The position numbers and the translations under genes are program-made. Of a DNA stretch of 32,245 nucleotides, positions 15,950-25,571 are shown one piece after another; the first letter of the stretch is position 1; every line of letters starts with the position of its first letter. The notes under the pieces were generated by a model. The model did no database searches and was not told the origin of the DNA. It was given only the letters and a program-made list of their open reading frames with translations. The DNA is from an uncultured Clostridia bacterium. Its GTDB lineage: Bacteria; Bacillota; Clostridia; Oscillospirales; CAG-272. The stretch is from contig CAMEON010000023.1 in assembly GCA_945929845.1 (NCBI GenBank), positions 1 to 32,245 of the forward strand, read 5' to 3'.

Positions 15950-16975
15950 ATGAATGCGGAGTTTTTCGGTGCCCTGGAACAGTTGGAAAAGGAAAAGGGC
16001 ATTCCTCAGGCATACATGCTGGAGAAGATCCAGCTGGCTCTCCTGTCTGCCTTCAAGAAGGAGTTCGGCAACGATGCCCTGATGCGGGTGGAGATAGACC
16101 CGGATAAGAAGAAGATGAAGGCATACCTGCAAAAGGAGATCGTGGAGACAGTGGAGAATCCCATCTGCCAGATCTCCCTGGAGGAAGCCAAGGCCAAGAA
16201 CCGTCGGTACGAGCTGGGTCAGTTCGTGGAGACGGAGGTCAAGACCGACTGTATGCACCGGCTCAGCGCCGCCGCCGCCAAGTCCGTCATCATCCAGGGC
16301 ATCCGGGAGGGTGAGCGGCAGGCCATGCAGAACGCCTACGAGAGCCGGAAGGAGGAGCTGATGACGGCCACGGTCAGCAAGATCGACCGGGAGACCGGCA
16401 ATGTCCTCCTGGAGCTGGATCGGGGCACCAACATCCTGACCAAGGCCGAGCAGATCCCCGGCGAAACCTTCCAGGTGGGACAGAAGATCAAAGTCTTCCT
16501 GACGGAGATCAACAAGGAATCCCGGGGGCCGGTGGTCTCCCTCTCCCGGATCCACCCCAAGCTGGTGTGGCGCCTCTTTGAACTGGAGGTTCCCGAAATA
16601 CAGGACGGCACCGTCATCATCCGGAATGTAGCCCGGGAGGCCGGCTCCCGCACCAAGATCTCCGTCTACTCCCGGGATCCCGCCGTGGATGCGGTGGGTG
16701 CCTGCATCGGCACCCACAATATGCGTATCGATGCCATTCTGAGTGAGCTGTCCGGGGAGAAGATCGACATCGTGGAGTACAGCGAGGAGCCTGAAGCATA
16801 CATCGCCGCCGCCCTGTCCCCGGCCACCGTGCTGTCTGTGACCATGACCGGAGAGCGGGCCTGCCGGGTCAATGTGGCCCCCGAACAGCTTTCCCTGGCC
16901 ATCGGCCGGGAGGGACAGAATGTCCGGCTGGCCGCCCGGCTGACCGGTTGCAAGATAGACATCAAGGCAGAGTGA
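15950..16975 (+). CDS. nusA: Transcription termination/antitermination factor NusA
   Basis: S1/KH layout; RIHPKLVWRLFELEVPEIQDGTVIIRNVAREAGSRTKISVYSRDPAVDAVGACIG; SLAIGREGQNVRLAARLTG. Confidence 0.97.
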   Translation: MNAEFFGALEQLEKEKGIPQAYMLEKIQLALLSAFKKEFGNDALMRVEIDPDKKKMKAYLQKEIVETVENPICQISLEEAKAKNRRYELGQFVETEVKTDCMHRLSAAAAKSVIIQGIREGERQAMQNAYESRKEELMTATVSKIDRETGNVLLELDRGTNILTKAEQIPGETFQVGQKIKVFLTEINKESRGPVVSLSRIHPKLVWRLFELEVPEIQDGTVIIRNVAREAGSRTKISVYSRDPAVDAVGACIGTHNMRIDAILSELSGEKIDIVEYSEEPEAYIAAALSPATVLSVTMTGERACRVNVAPEQLSLAIGREGQNVRLAARLTGCKIDIKAE

Positions 16976-17007
16976 CCCTCCCGCAGGGAGGGGAAAGGAG
17001 GCAGACT

Positions 17008-17448
17008 GTGAGCGCAGAAGCAGAAGCCGAAGCCAAACGCACAGCCCCGGCGGAGAAGCCCCCTGCCAAGGGAGCTTCCCCCGGTCAGAAGTCAGGGTTG
17101 CAGTCCGGTCAGAAGGCAGGCTCCAAGCCCGGCCAAAAGCCCGGCCAGAAGCCCGGCCAGAAGCCCGGCCAAAAGGCTCGGAAGATACCCATGCGGCAGT
17201 GCCTTGGCTGTAACCAACATAAGCCCAAAGCAGAGCTTCTCCGGGTGGTACGCACCCCCGAGGGGGAGACGGTTCTGGATTTCACTGGCAAAAAATCCGG
17301 TCGGGGCGCATACATCTGCCGGGATGTGGCCTGCCTGCGGCGGGTGCGCAAGAGCCATCGGCTGGAGCGCAGTCTGGACTGCACCATTTCGGATGCTGTC
17401 TACGACCGCATGGAGGCCGAGCTTTCCGGTCAGGAGGAGCATCCATGA
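17008..17448 (+). CDS. ylxR: YlxR (DUF448) RNA-binding family protein with long GQKP-repeat N-terminus
   Basis: IPMRQCLGCNQHKPKAELLRVVRTPEGETVLDFTGKKSGRGAYICRDVACLRRVRK; GTG 17008 with SD AAAGGAGG. Confidence 0.9.
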   Translation: MSAEAEAEAKRTAPAEKPPAKGASPGQKSGLQSGQKAGSKPGQKPGQKPGQKPGQKARKIPMRQCLGCNQHKPKAELLRVVRTPEGETVLDFTGKKSGRGAYICRDVACLRRVRKSHRLERSLDCTISDAVYDRMEAELSGQEEHP

Positions 17449-17855
17449 CCGCACCGGCTGATCAGGAGAAGCAGGACGCCACACCGGCAGAGAGCCGGGA
17501 GGCCGACACCGGACACCTGCTGTCCACCCTGGGTCTGTGCGCCCGGGCCAGGCGGCTGGTCATCGGTACGCCCATGGTCTGTGAGGCCATGCGGCAGAAC
17601 AGGCAGATCCTCTGCGTGCTGGAGGCATCCGACACCTCCGGGAACACCCACAGCAGGCTGACCTCCAAGTGCGCCTGGTACAAGGTGCCCCTGCACCGAC
17701 TGTGTGCGGACAGCGTGTCCCTGGGTCGGTCGGTGGGCAAGCACGGCCCGGTGGCCGCCGTGGGCATCACGGACAAAGATATGCTCCGGGCGCTGGAGAA
17801 GTACTTCCCCTCCGCAGAGGCGCCGGGGTCAGAATCATCGCAGATCATAAACTGA
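17445..17855 (+). CDS. L7Ae/L30e-family ribosomal-like protein (YlxQ-type)
   Basis: Position between ylxR and inf[59 protein letters not shown]. Confidence 0.88.
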   Translation: MTAPADQEKQDATPAESREADTGHLLSTLGLCARARRLVIGTPMVCEAMRQNRQILCVLEASDTSGNTHSRLTSKCAWYKVPLHRLCADSVSLGRSVGKHGPVAAVGITDKDMLRALEKYFPSAEAPGSESSQIIN

Positions 17856-17908
17856 CAGTGTTTTACACAACATCATGCAGTGGTAAAACATATTGTGTAG
17901 GAGGAAAT

Positions 17909-20900
17909 ATGGCGGCATTCAATCCACAATTCAAAATTAACCAGATGGCAAAGGACATGGGGCTCAAGACCAAGGATCTGACAGACCTGCTGGCCGGAAA
18001 GGGGCTGGGCGATGTGAAGACCCAGCGGGCTTTGACGGAGCAGGAATTCAGCGTGCTTCTGCAGTCTCTTACCGAGGCAAATCAGGTTGACAACATTTAC
18101 AATTACATGGATGGCATCACCTGTATTCCCTCCAGAAAGGCGGCGCAGGCAAAAGTCGCCGCTGAAAAGGCCGCCGCAGAAAAAGCGGCGGCCGAGAAAG
18201 CGGCGGCCGAGAAAGCGGCAGCCGAGAAAGCGGCAGCCGAGAAAGCCGCTGCTGAGAAAGCGGCCGCCGAGAAGGCCGCCGCTGAAAAGGCCGCCGCCGA
18301 AAAGGCTGCGGCTGAGAAAGCGGCCGCCGAGAAAGCGGCCGCAGAAAAGGCTGCGGCTGAGAAAGCAGCCGCCGAGAAAGCTGCTGCTGAAAAGATTGCC
18401 GCTGAAAAGGCCGCCGAGAAAGCTGCTGCTGAAAAGATTGCCGCTGAAAAGGCCGCCGAGAAAGCCGCCGCCGACAAGGTTGCGGCCGAAAAGGCCGCCG
18501 CCCGGGCCGCCGCCCTGGAGCGGGTAGCCAAGGCCAACAACATCAATCTGAACGGTGCCCGTCGGCCTGCCTCCGGCTCTGCCGCTCCTGCCGCCCGTGA
18601 CGGCAGAGTTGACACCCGGACTGACAGCAGACCGGACGGTCGGACTGCCGGGGACAGAGTGGCCCGCACGGATCGGCCCGGTCAGGGCAGTACCCGGCCT
18701 GCCGGGGATCGGCCCGGTCAGGGCAGTACCCGGCCTGCCGGGGATCGGCCCCAGGGAGGCACCCGCTCCGAGGGCAGACCGACCCAGGCCAGTGCCCCCC
18801 AGGGTGGGATCAGACCGGACAGCCGTCCGGGCGACCGTCCCTCCGGAGATCGCTCCTTTGGCGACCGTCCCTCCGGGGATCGCTCCTTTGGGGATGGAAG
18901 CCGCCAGGGTGCCCGTCCCGACAGTGGCAGGAACGTCGGCAACCGTCCGGCGGGCAACAACAACAACAGGGACAGGGGCGGCATGGACAAGGATAAGGAC
19001 AAGGGCGGCTTCAGCCAGAACGCACCCCGGGAGCACTTCCAGGTGCAGGCCATTGTCCGCGGCCAGACCCCCAAGGGCGGAGACACCCAGAAGGCACCCC
19101 GGGGTGCGACCCGGGTGGTGGATACCCACATGTCCACGGTGGATCTGTCCAAGTACGACGATAAGCTCAACAACTTCGTGTCCGAGCATATGCAGGATGC
19201 CCGGGGCGGCAATCAGAAGCTGACCCGCAAGCCCAGCATGCAGGGCAAGGCCGGACAGCAGAACGGTTCCCGCACCGGTGCCCCCATGCTCCGCAAACCC
19301 AACAGCAAGCCCGGTGCCAAGAAGCAGCCTCCCGTAAAGAAGGCACCCCTCAATGTGCAGATCCCGGATGAGATCGTGGTCAGCGATCTGGCCGCCCGAC
19401 TGAAGGTGACCGCCGCCGAGGTGGTCAAGCGGCTGATGCTCATGGGCGTGATGGCTACGGTCAATCAGTCCATCGACTACGACACAGCCGCCCTGGTCGC
19501 CGAGGAGCTGGGCGCTGTCCCCTCCAAGGAGGTGGTGGTGACCATCGAGGAGAAGCTGTTCGACACCAGCGAGGATTCCGCCGAATCCCTGGTACCCCGT
19601 GCCCCGGTGGTCTGCGTCATGGGCCATGTGGACCACGGAAAGACCTCCCTTCTGGATGCCATCCGGAATACCCATGTGACCGCCGGCGAGGCCGGTGGCA
19701 TTACCCAGCACATCGGTGCCTACCGGGTGCAGATCAACGGTCAGGACATCACCTTCCTGGATACCCCCGGCCATGAGGCCTTCACGGCCATGCGTGCCCG
19801 GGGTGCCCAGGCTACGGATATCGCCATTCTGGTGGTTGCCGCCGACGACGGCATCATGCCCCAGACGGTGGAGGCCATCAACCATGCCAAGGCCGCCGGG
19901 GTGGATATCATCGTGGCCATCAACAAGATGGATAAGCCCGGTGCCGACCCGGAGAATGTGAAGCAGGAGCTGACCAAGTACGATCTGGTACCCGAAGAGT
20001 GGGGCGGCGATGTCATCTGCGTGCCGGTGTCTGCCGTCACCCACATGGGCATCGACGAGTTGCTGGAGAATGTCCTTCTGGTGGCCGAGGTCAAGGAGCT
20101 GAAGGCCAATCCCAACCGCCGTGCCAAGGGTATTGTCATTGAGGCCAAGCTGGACAAGGGCAAAGGCCCTGTGGCCACCGTGCTGGTACAGAACGGTACC
20201 CTGCGCCCCGGCGACATTGTCATTGCCGGCACCTCGGTGGGTCGTGTCCGTAGCATGATGGATCACAATGGCCGCCCGGTCAAGACCGCAGGCCCCTCCG
20301 TGCCGGTGGAGATCACTGGTCTTGCGGATGTACCGGAGGCAGGCGATGAGTTCGAGGCTGTGGTGGACGAGCGGATGGCCCGTGAACTGGCCGACCGCCG
20401 CCGTACCAAGGCCAAGGAGGAAAGCTTCAAGGCCAACGCCCGGGCCAACCTGAACACCCTGTTCGAGCAGTTGAACGCCGGCATCAAGGATCTGAATATC
20501 ATCGTCAAAGCAGATGTGGACGGCACTGTGGAGGCCGTCAAGTCCTCCCTACAGAAGCTGTCCAACGAGGAGGTACGGGTGCAGGTCATCCATGCCGCCT
20601 GCGGCGGTATCACCGAGGGCGATGTCACCTTCGCCGCCGCCTCCAACGCCATCATCGTGGGCTTCAATGTCCGGCCTGACAAGCAGGCACTGGACAGTGC
20701 CGAGCGGCAGGGCGTAGAGATCCGCACCTACCGTGTCATATACGAGTGCATTGAGGAGATCCAGGCCGCCATGAAGGGTATGCTGGCTCCCAAGTTCCGG
20801 GAGAACCTGCTGGGTCACGCCGAGGTGCGCCAGACCATCCATGTGCCCAATGTGGGCACCATCGCCGGTTCCTATATCACCGACGGAAAGGTGACCCGGA

Positions 20901-21091
20901 ACGCCCAGATCCGTGTGGTACGGGACAGCGTGGTCATCTTCGAAGACAAGATTTCCTCCCTGCGCCGCTTCAAGGACGATGTGCGGGAGGTGGCCGAGGG
21001 CTACGAATGCGGTATCGGCCTGGATCGGTTCAACGACATCAAGGAAGGCGATGTGCTGGAAGCCTTCGTGATGGAGGAGATCCCGCAGTAA
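17909..21091 (+). CDS. infB: Translation initiation factor IF-2
   Basis: [78 protein letters not shown] 17909 with SD AGGAGG. Confidence 0.98.
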   Translation: MAAFNPQFKINQMAKDMGLKTKDLTDLLAGKGLGDVKTQRALTEQEFSVLLQSLTEANQVDNIYNYMDGITCIPSRKAAQAKVAAEKAAAEKAAAEKAAAEKAAAEKAAAEKAAAEKAAAEKAAAEKAAAEKAAAEKAAAEKAAAEKAAAEKAAAEKAAAEKIAAEKAAEKAAAEKIAAEKAAEKAAADKVAAEKAAARAAALERVAKANNINLNGARRPASGSAAPAARDGRVDTRTDSRPDGRTAGDRVARTDRPGQGSTRPAGDRPGQGSTRPAGDRPQGGTRSEGRPTQASAPQGGIRPDSRPGDRPSGDRSFGDRPSGDRSFGDGSRQGARPDSGRNVGNRPAGNNNNRDRGGMDKDKDKGGFSQNAPREHFQVQAIVRGQTPKGGDTQKAPRGATRVVDTHMSTVDLSKYDDKLNNFVSEHMQDARGGNQKLTRKPSMQGKAGQQNGSRTGAPMLRKPNSKPGAKKQPPVKKAPLNVQIPDEIVVSDLAARLKVTAAEVVKRLMLMGVMATVNQSIDYDTAALVAEELGAVPSKEVVVTIEEKLFDTSEDSAESLVPRAPVVCVMGHVDHGKTSLLDAIRNTHVTAGEAGGITQHIGAYRVQINGQDITFLDTPGHEAFTAMRARGAQATDIAILVVAADDGIMPQTVEAINHAKAAGVDIIVAINKMDKPGADPENVKQELTKYDLVPEEWGGDVICVPVSAVTHMGIDELLENVLLVAEVKELKANPNRRAKGIVIEAKLDKGKGPVATVLVQNGTLRPGDIVIAGTSVGRVRSMMDHNGRPVKTAGPSVPVEITGLADVPEAGDEFEAVVDERMARELADRRRTKAKEESFKANARANLNTLFEQLNAGIKDLNIIVKADVDGTVEAVKSSLQKLSNEEVRVQVIHAACGGITEGDVTFAAASNAIIVGFNVRPDKQALDSAERQGVEIRTYRVIYECIEEIQAAMKGMLAPKFRENLLGHAEVRQTIHVPNVGTIAGSYITDGKVTRNAQIRVVRDSVVIFEDKISSLRRFKDDVREVAEGYECGIGLDRFNDIKEGDVLEAFVMEEIPQ
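18157..18520 (+). repeat. In-gene 15-bp tandem repeat encoding (AAAEK)n in IF-2
   Basis: More than 15 consecutive AAAEK units plus degenerate IAAEKAAEK units. Confidence 0.95.
18673..18897 (+). repeat. In-gene tandem repeats ([12 protein letters not shown] and [10 protein letters not shown] units) in IF-2
   Basis: Near-identical 36-bp and 30-bp duplications visible in DNA and protein. Confidence 0.9.
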
Positions 21092-21118
21092 GCATCATCG
21101 GGAGGAGGCGTGTGCCGT

Positions 21119-21895
21119 ATGAGAGAAAAGGAAAATAGACCGGCGGACCAAGTCGCTCTGGCGGATCAGGTCGCACAGCTGAAGGGCTTCCTTGACCGTG
21201 CCCGGCACATCGTCTTCTTCGGCGGAGCCGGGGTGTCCACCGAGAGCGGGATCCCGGACTTCCGCAGTCAGGACGGGCTGTACAACCAGTCCTATGACTG
21301 GCCGCCGGAGACCATCCTGTCCCACTCCTTCTTCCTGCGACGCCCTGCCGATTTCTACCGCTTCTACCGGGAGAAAATGATCTTTGACCCGGCGAAGATC
21401 CGTCCCAACCCGGCTCACCTGGCACTGGCACGGCTGGAAGCCCAGGGCAAGATGGAGGGTTGCGGCGTGGTGACCCAGAATATTGACGGACTGCACACAG
21501 CGGCAGGCTCCCGGGTGGTGTACGAGCTGCACGGCTCCATCCACCGGAACCACTGCACCCGGTGCGGGAGGTTCTTTCCTTTGTCCGTTATATCGGACAG
21601 TCAGGGGATCCCCCGGTGCGACTGCGGCGGTATCATCAAGCCGGATGTGGTGCTGTACGAGGAGGCACTGGACGAGCAGGTACTGACCGGAGCGGTGGAG
21701 GCTCTGGGGCAGGCTGATCTGCTCATCATCGGCGGCACCTCCATGACCGTCTACCCGGCGGCGGGTCTGATCCGCTACTTTGGCGGCAACCGCATTGTCG
21801 TGATCAATCGGGATGCAACATCAGCCGATGGGGACAGCGATCTGGTGATCCGTCAGCCCATTGCCGAGGTGCTGGGTCGGGCGATTCTCTCATGA
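21119..21895 (+). CDS. cobB: Sir2-family NAD-dependent protein deacylase
   Basis: IVFFGGAGVSTESGIPDFRSQDGLY, TQNIDGLHTAAGS, ELHGSIHRNHCTRCGRFF...CDCGGIIKPDVVLYEE. Start 21119 preferred by SD GGGAGGAGG. Confidence 0.95.
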   Translation: MREKENRPADQVALADQVAQLKGFLDRARHIVFFGGAGVSTESGIPDFRSQDGLYNQSYDWPPETILSHSFFLRRPADFYRFYREKMIFDPAKIRPNPAHLALARLEAQGKMEGCGVVTQNIDGLHTAAGSRVVYELHGSIHRNHCTRCGRFFPLSVISDSQGIPRCDCGGIIKPDVVLYEEALDEQVLTGAVEALGQADLLIIGGTSMTVYPAAGLIRYFGGNRIVVINRDATSADGDSDLVIRQPIAEVLGRAILS

Positions 21896-21972
21896 TCCGG
21901 ATGGGTGGCCGCTCCGGTTGTGTTCATGGATGGTCAGGCAAAAAATGATTCAGAAAGAAAGGGGTGTTTGGC

Positions 21973-22395
21973 GTGAGATACGAAAAATCCTGCGGAGCAC
22001 TGGTTTTTCGCCAGGATCCCAAGACAGGTCGGAAGTACATACTGATGATCCGCCACAAGCATGGCGGCCATCGCTCTTTTCCCAAAGGTCATGTGGAGGC
22101 AGGGGAAACCGAGCATCAGACAGCCATCCGGGAGGTGGAGGAGGAGACCGCTGTCCGCATCCGCATCACCTCGGATTTCTGCGAGAAGGTGTACTACAGC
22201 CCCATGCCCGGGGTGCAGAAGGAAGTGGTGTACTTCCTGTCCGTCACGGATCAGAAGTCGGTGCACCCCCACGATGGGGAGATCGCCGATGTGGAGTGGG
22301 TGCCGCTGGAAAATGCCGAGCGTTTCCTCACCCATGAGAACGACAAGATCGTCCTGCGCTCTGCGCTGAAGAGTCTGGATCAGTCGGCTGTCTGA
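21973..22395 (+). CDS. NUDIX hydrolase
   Basis: Nudix box G(x5)E(x7)REVEEETAV: GHVEAGETEHQTAIREVEEETAV. GTG 21973 preferred over GTG 21964, which overlaps the SD. Confidence 0.92.
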   Translation: MRYEKSCGALVFRQDPKTGRKYILMIRHKHGGHRSFPKGHVEAGETEHQTAIREVEEETAVRIRITSDFCEKVYYSPMPGVQKEVVYFLSVTDQKSVHPHDGEIADVEWVPLENAERFLTHENDKIVLRSALKSLDQSAV

Positions 22396-22434
22396 TCCCA
22401 CCCTGCCATGTCTGTCCCGAAGAGGAGGATCATT

Positions 22435-23847
22435 ATGTCTCATTCGCCTGCTCAGAATCTGTCGGCGGGCCTGCCCTCGCCGTCCTTCCCTTCCGTCCCC
22501 CTGTTTTCAAGGCCCCTGCGGGTGCTGTACGACCTTTTGGGTACCCTGGTGGTTTTGGGGTGCGCTGTCTGCTACCTGCCCCTGTCCCGGGCAGGCACCG
22601 CCGATCCCCTGTTCTGGATGATCCCCCTGTACCTCCTGTGCGGGATCCTGCCGCCGTTGCTTTTCGTCCGGGTGCCGGGCTGGCGACTGCGGCTTTGTGC
22701 TCATGGGGCCACCATGCTGATCATCTTCCTGCTCTCGGCGACCGTGGCGGTGCTGTACCATCTGGGGCACCTGCCCATGCTCTGGCACGGCCAGTGGAAG
22801 GACTGGCTGTGGAGTGCCGGCGTGGCCATTCTGGCCGAGGCACTGGTCTTCTGGAACGGCATGATCTGCATCTATATCACCTCTACCCAGCTGGGCCTGC
22901 GTTGGCGTGTGCTGGGCGTTTTGTGCGGCCTGATCCCAGTGGTCAACCTGCTGGTGTTGGGCCGTATGCTGTCCGTAGTCATCCGGGAGGTGGACACCGA
23001 GACGGCGGTGGACGACCGCAACAAGGCCCGGGCTACAGAGGCTGTCTGCCGGACCCGGTACCCCCTTTTGCTGGTGCACGGGGTATTCTTCCGGGATTTC
23101 CGCTACCTGGACTACTGGGGTCGGATCCCCAAGGCACTGAAGGCCAACGGAGCCACCGTCTACTACGGCAATCAGCAGTCGGCGGCCTCGGTGGATGACA
23201 GCGGGCGGGAGCTGGCCCAGCGCATCCGGGAGATCGTGGCGGCCACAGGCTGTGGCAAGGTCAATGTCATCGCCCACTCCAAGGGCGGGCTGGATATGCG
23301 GGCCGCCATCGCCCGGTATGGGGTCGGGAACATGGTGGCCTCCCTGACCACCATCAACACGCCCCATAAGGGGTGCGGATTTGCCGACTACCTGCTGTCG
23401 CACATTCCGCAGTCCGTACAGAAGAAGGCGGCGGGTGCCTACAACGCCACCCTGACCCGTCTGGGGGATAAAAATCCGGACTTCATGTCCGCCGTCACCG
23501 ACCTGACCGCCGCCCGGTGCGCCGGGATGCAGACCTCCCTGGCCTTCCCTCCGGAGGCGGACATCTACTGCCAGAGCGTAGGTTCCCGGCTGGATCGTCC
23601 CACCGGAGGACGCTTCCCCCTGAACTTCTGCTACCCGCTGGTGCGCTACTTTGACGGCCCCAACGACGGTCTTGTGGCGGAATCCTCCTTCGCTTTCGGC
23701 TCCTCCTTCACGCTACTCACCGCCCGGGGCAAGCGGGGGATCTCCCACGGGGACATGATCGACCTGAACCGGGAGAACATCCCCGGCTTTGATGTCCGGG
23801 AATTCTATGTGGGTCTTGTGGCCGACCTGAAACAGCGCGGATTGTGA
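22435..23847 (+). CDS. Membrane-anchored lipase-like alpha/beta hydrolase
   Basis: N-terminal ~170 aa with several hydrophobic helices, then LLLVHGVFFRDFRYLDYWGRIPKAL...NVIAHSKGGLDMRAAIARYG...NDGLVAESS; SD AGGAGG before ATG 22435. Confidence 0.85.
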   Translation: MSHSPAQNLSAGLPSPSFPSVPLFSRPLRVLYDLLGTLVVLGCAVCYLPLSRAGTADPLFWMIPLYLLCGILPPLLFVRVPGWRLRLCAHGATMLIIFLLSATVAVLYHLGHLPMLWHGQWKDWLWSAGVAILAEALVFWNGMICIYITSTQLGLRWRVLGVLCGLIPVVNLLVLGRMLSVVIREVDTETAVDDRNKARATEAVCRTRYPLLLVHGVFFRDFRYLDYWGRIPKALKANGATVYYGNQQSAASVDDSGRELAQRIREIVAATGCGKVNVIAHSKGGLDMRAAIARYGVGNMVASLTTINTPHKGCGFADYLLSHIPQSVQKKAAGAYNATLTRLGDKNPDFMSAVTDLTAARCAGMQTSLAFPPEADIYCQSVGSRLDRPTGGRFPLNFCYPLVRYFDGPNDGLVAESSFAFGSSFTLLTARGKRGISHGDMIDLNRENIPGFDVREFYVGLVADLKQRGL

Positions 23848-23888
23848 ATTGATTTCCATTTGAATACATACGAAAGGACCCGACTGAC

Positions 23889-25037
23889 ATGACACACGGA
23901 ATGCGAAAGCAAGCAAGACACATCCGCACACCCCTTCTCATGGCTCTCCTGTCCCTGCTGACCCTGACCCTGGTCATGGTCGTCGCCGCTTGCGGAACCG
24001 AAAAGGCTCCAAATGAAACCGACACCGACGCTGATCCGGCATCCTCTGCCGATCCTTCTTCCGGAACGACACCGGACACCGCAGAGCCTGCCGAAAGCGG
24101 CGAGGAGGCTACAGAAATAGAGAAAGAAAACGAAAAAGAAACGGCAACGGAGACGGCCGTCGAAACGGAGAGCCGGGCAGATACAGAGACAGAACCGGAG
24201 ACGGAACCGGGGACAGAACCAAAGACAGAACCGGAAACAGAACCGGAAACAGAACCGGAGACAGAACCGGAGACCACCCCGGATCCCGCCGAGGAACTGG
24301 CCGCCAAGCTCCGGTCGTCCGCCCTGTTCCGTAGCCGGGTCGCCAAGGTAGCCACGGTGCCCCATGACAATGTGAGCACCACCTCCCAGGGAGGATATAC
24401 CGACGGCACCTACCATTACCAGCTTTTCATCAAGAAGGACACGGAGAACAACGAGGAGAACAACATCGTGCGCCTGGTCAAGTGCGACCTGGCCACCGGG
24501 GAAGTGGTGCAGATCAGCGATCCTCTGCCCCTCAACCATGCCAATGACCTGACCTACAACGCCAAGCGGGGGCTGTTCGTGGCCGTCCACAACAACCCGC
24601 ACCGCAAGTGGGTGTCTCTCATTGACCCGGAGACGCTGACCATCGTAAAAACCGTGAAGATGGGCATAAAGATCTACAGCATTGCCTACAACCAGGCCCG
24701 GGATCAGTATGTGGTAGGGCTGTCCGGCGGGCAGACCTTCTGCTTCCTGGATGCTGACTTCAACAGGGTGGACGATGTGATCTACCAGCCCACCGATCAG
24801 ACCGAAGGCTACATCACCCAGGGTGCGGCCTGCGATGAAAACTTCATCTACTTTGTGCTGTACAAGGAGAATGCCATCACGGTGTACGACTGGGACGGGC
24901 AGTTCGTCACCCTGATCAAGCTGGCTGTCAGCGGGGAGCCGGAGAACCTGAATGTAGTGGACGGGGTCATCTACATCGGTGTCGGCACCGCCGAGGGCAC
25001 GATCGTATACTGTATCAACAAGCTGGTAGCAGGTTGA
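23889..25037 (+). CDS. Secreted lipoprotein with Thr/Glu/Pro-rich linker and beta-propeller-like C-terminal region
   Basis: Signal peptide with VVAAC lipobox; (TEPE)n linker; C-terminus with repeating short strands (LVKCDLATGEVVQISD, LFVAVHNNPHRKWVSLIDPETLTIVKTV, IYSIAYNQARDQYVVGLSGG). Confidence 0.75.
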   Translation: MTHGMRKQARHIRTPLLMALLSLLTLTLVMVVAACGTEKAPNETDTDADPASSADPSSGTTPDTAEPAESGEEATEIEKENEKETATETAVETESRADTETEPETEPGTEPKTEPETEPETEPETEPETTPDPAEELAAKLRSSALFRSRVAKVATVPHDNVSTTSQGGYTDGTYHYQLFIKKDTENNEENNIVRLVKCDLATGEVVQISDPLPLNHANDLTYNAKRGLFVAVHNNPHRKWVSLIDPETLTIVKTVKMGIKIYSIAYNQARDQYVVGLSGGQTFCFLDADFNRVDDVIYQPTDQTEGYITQGAACDENFIYFVLYKENAITVYDWDGQFVTLIKLAVSGEPENLNVVDGVIYIGVGTAEGTIVYCINKLVAG

Positions 25038-25063
25038 AGCCGCTCCTTTCACCTTTCAACTCT

Positions 25064-25141
25064 CACCTGTCACCTTTGACAGGTGTCTCTTCCGCCATAC
25101 AAAAGGCCACCTCTGTCCGGAAGGCAGGGGTGGCGTTTTTT
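25064..25141 (+). terminator. Tandem hairpins, the second a rho-independent terminator
   Basis: CACCTGTCA/TGACAGGTG (25064-25085), then GCCACCTCTG...CAGGGGTGGC (25106-25134) with a T tract. Confidence 0.75.
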
Positions 25142-25233
25142 TGCGTATGCCGTGACGGTTTACCGCATGACGCTACAAAACCAAAAACCGCAACCCCAAC
25201 TACGATCACTCGTATCAGGATCACGGTTTTCTT

Positions 25234-25325
25234 TGGCGGAGAGAAAGGGATTCGAACCCTTGTTGGAGGATTACTCCAAACACGATTTCCAGTCGTGCGC
25301 CTTAGACCAGCTCAGCCATCTCTCC
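25234..25325 (-). tRNA. tRNA-Ser (anticodon GGA), CCA encoded
   Basis: GGAGAGATGGCTGAGCTGGTCTAAGGCGCACGACTGGAAATCGTGTTTGGAGTAATCCTCCAACAAGGGTTCGAATCCCTTTCTCTCCGCCA: 7-bp acceptor, anticodon loop CTGGAAA, long variable arm, TTCGAAT T-loop. Confidence 0.96.
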
Positions 25326-25389
25326 ACGGGACAGCCACACACCGGCGACCGTCGCTTCCCAGCGACCGTCGCTCTCTGGCGACCCGTTA

Positions 25390-25418
25390 ATGATACCACA
25401 AAGCGTGGATTTTGTCAA
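25390..25418 (-). promoter_or_regulatory. sigma70-type promoter for tRNA-Ser
   Basis: Minus strand TTGACA-17 nt-TATCAT. Confidence 0.75.
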
Positions 25419-25447
25419 GGGGTTTTTCAAACTTTTTCGTTTTTTCC

Positions 25448-25531
25448 GTTACAGTTCAGCCGGAATGCGAGATGCGGTGGGGAACTTCTTGAAAGAAGTC
25501 CCCCACACCCCTCAAGAACTTTCAAAACATA
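25448..25531 (-). repeat. Second copy of the GTTTTGAAAGTTCTTG...TGAACTGTAAC intergenic element
   Basis: Reverse complement GTTTTGAAAGTTCTTGAGGGGTGTGGGGGACTTC...GGCTGAACTGTAAC matches both ends of 9115-9263. Confidence 0.75.
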
Positions 25532-25571
25532 TCATATACTGCCCGGAGCGTAAGCATATGATATTTCAGTA

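Noticed and set aside
17669-17908. N-terminal extension of infB from the ORF caller (start 17669)
   Set aside because: Overlaps the L7Ae-family gene in another frame; the strong SD and [18 protein letters not shown] at 17909 mark the true start.
18157-18520. Possible CRISPR array or VNTR locus
   Set aside because: Repeats are contiguous 15-bp coding units without spacers, in frame within infB.
18103-18669. 188-aa minus-strand (AAFSA)n ORF
   Set aside because: Reverse-complement reading of the AAAEK repeat, no start context or independent evidence.
17873-20266. 797-aa minus-strand ORF antisense to infB
   Set aside because: Mirror of IF-2 repeat and GTPase sequence; Gly/Phe/Leu-rich repeats come from antisense AAAEK codons.
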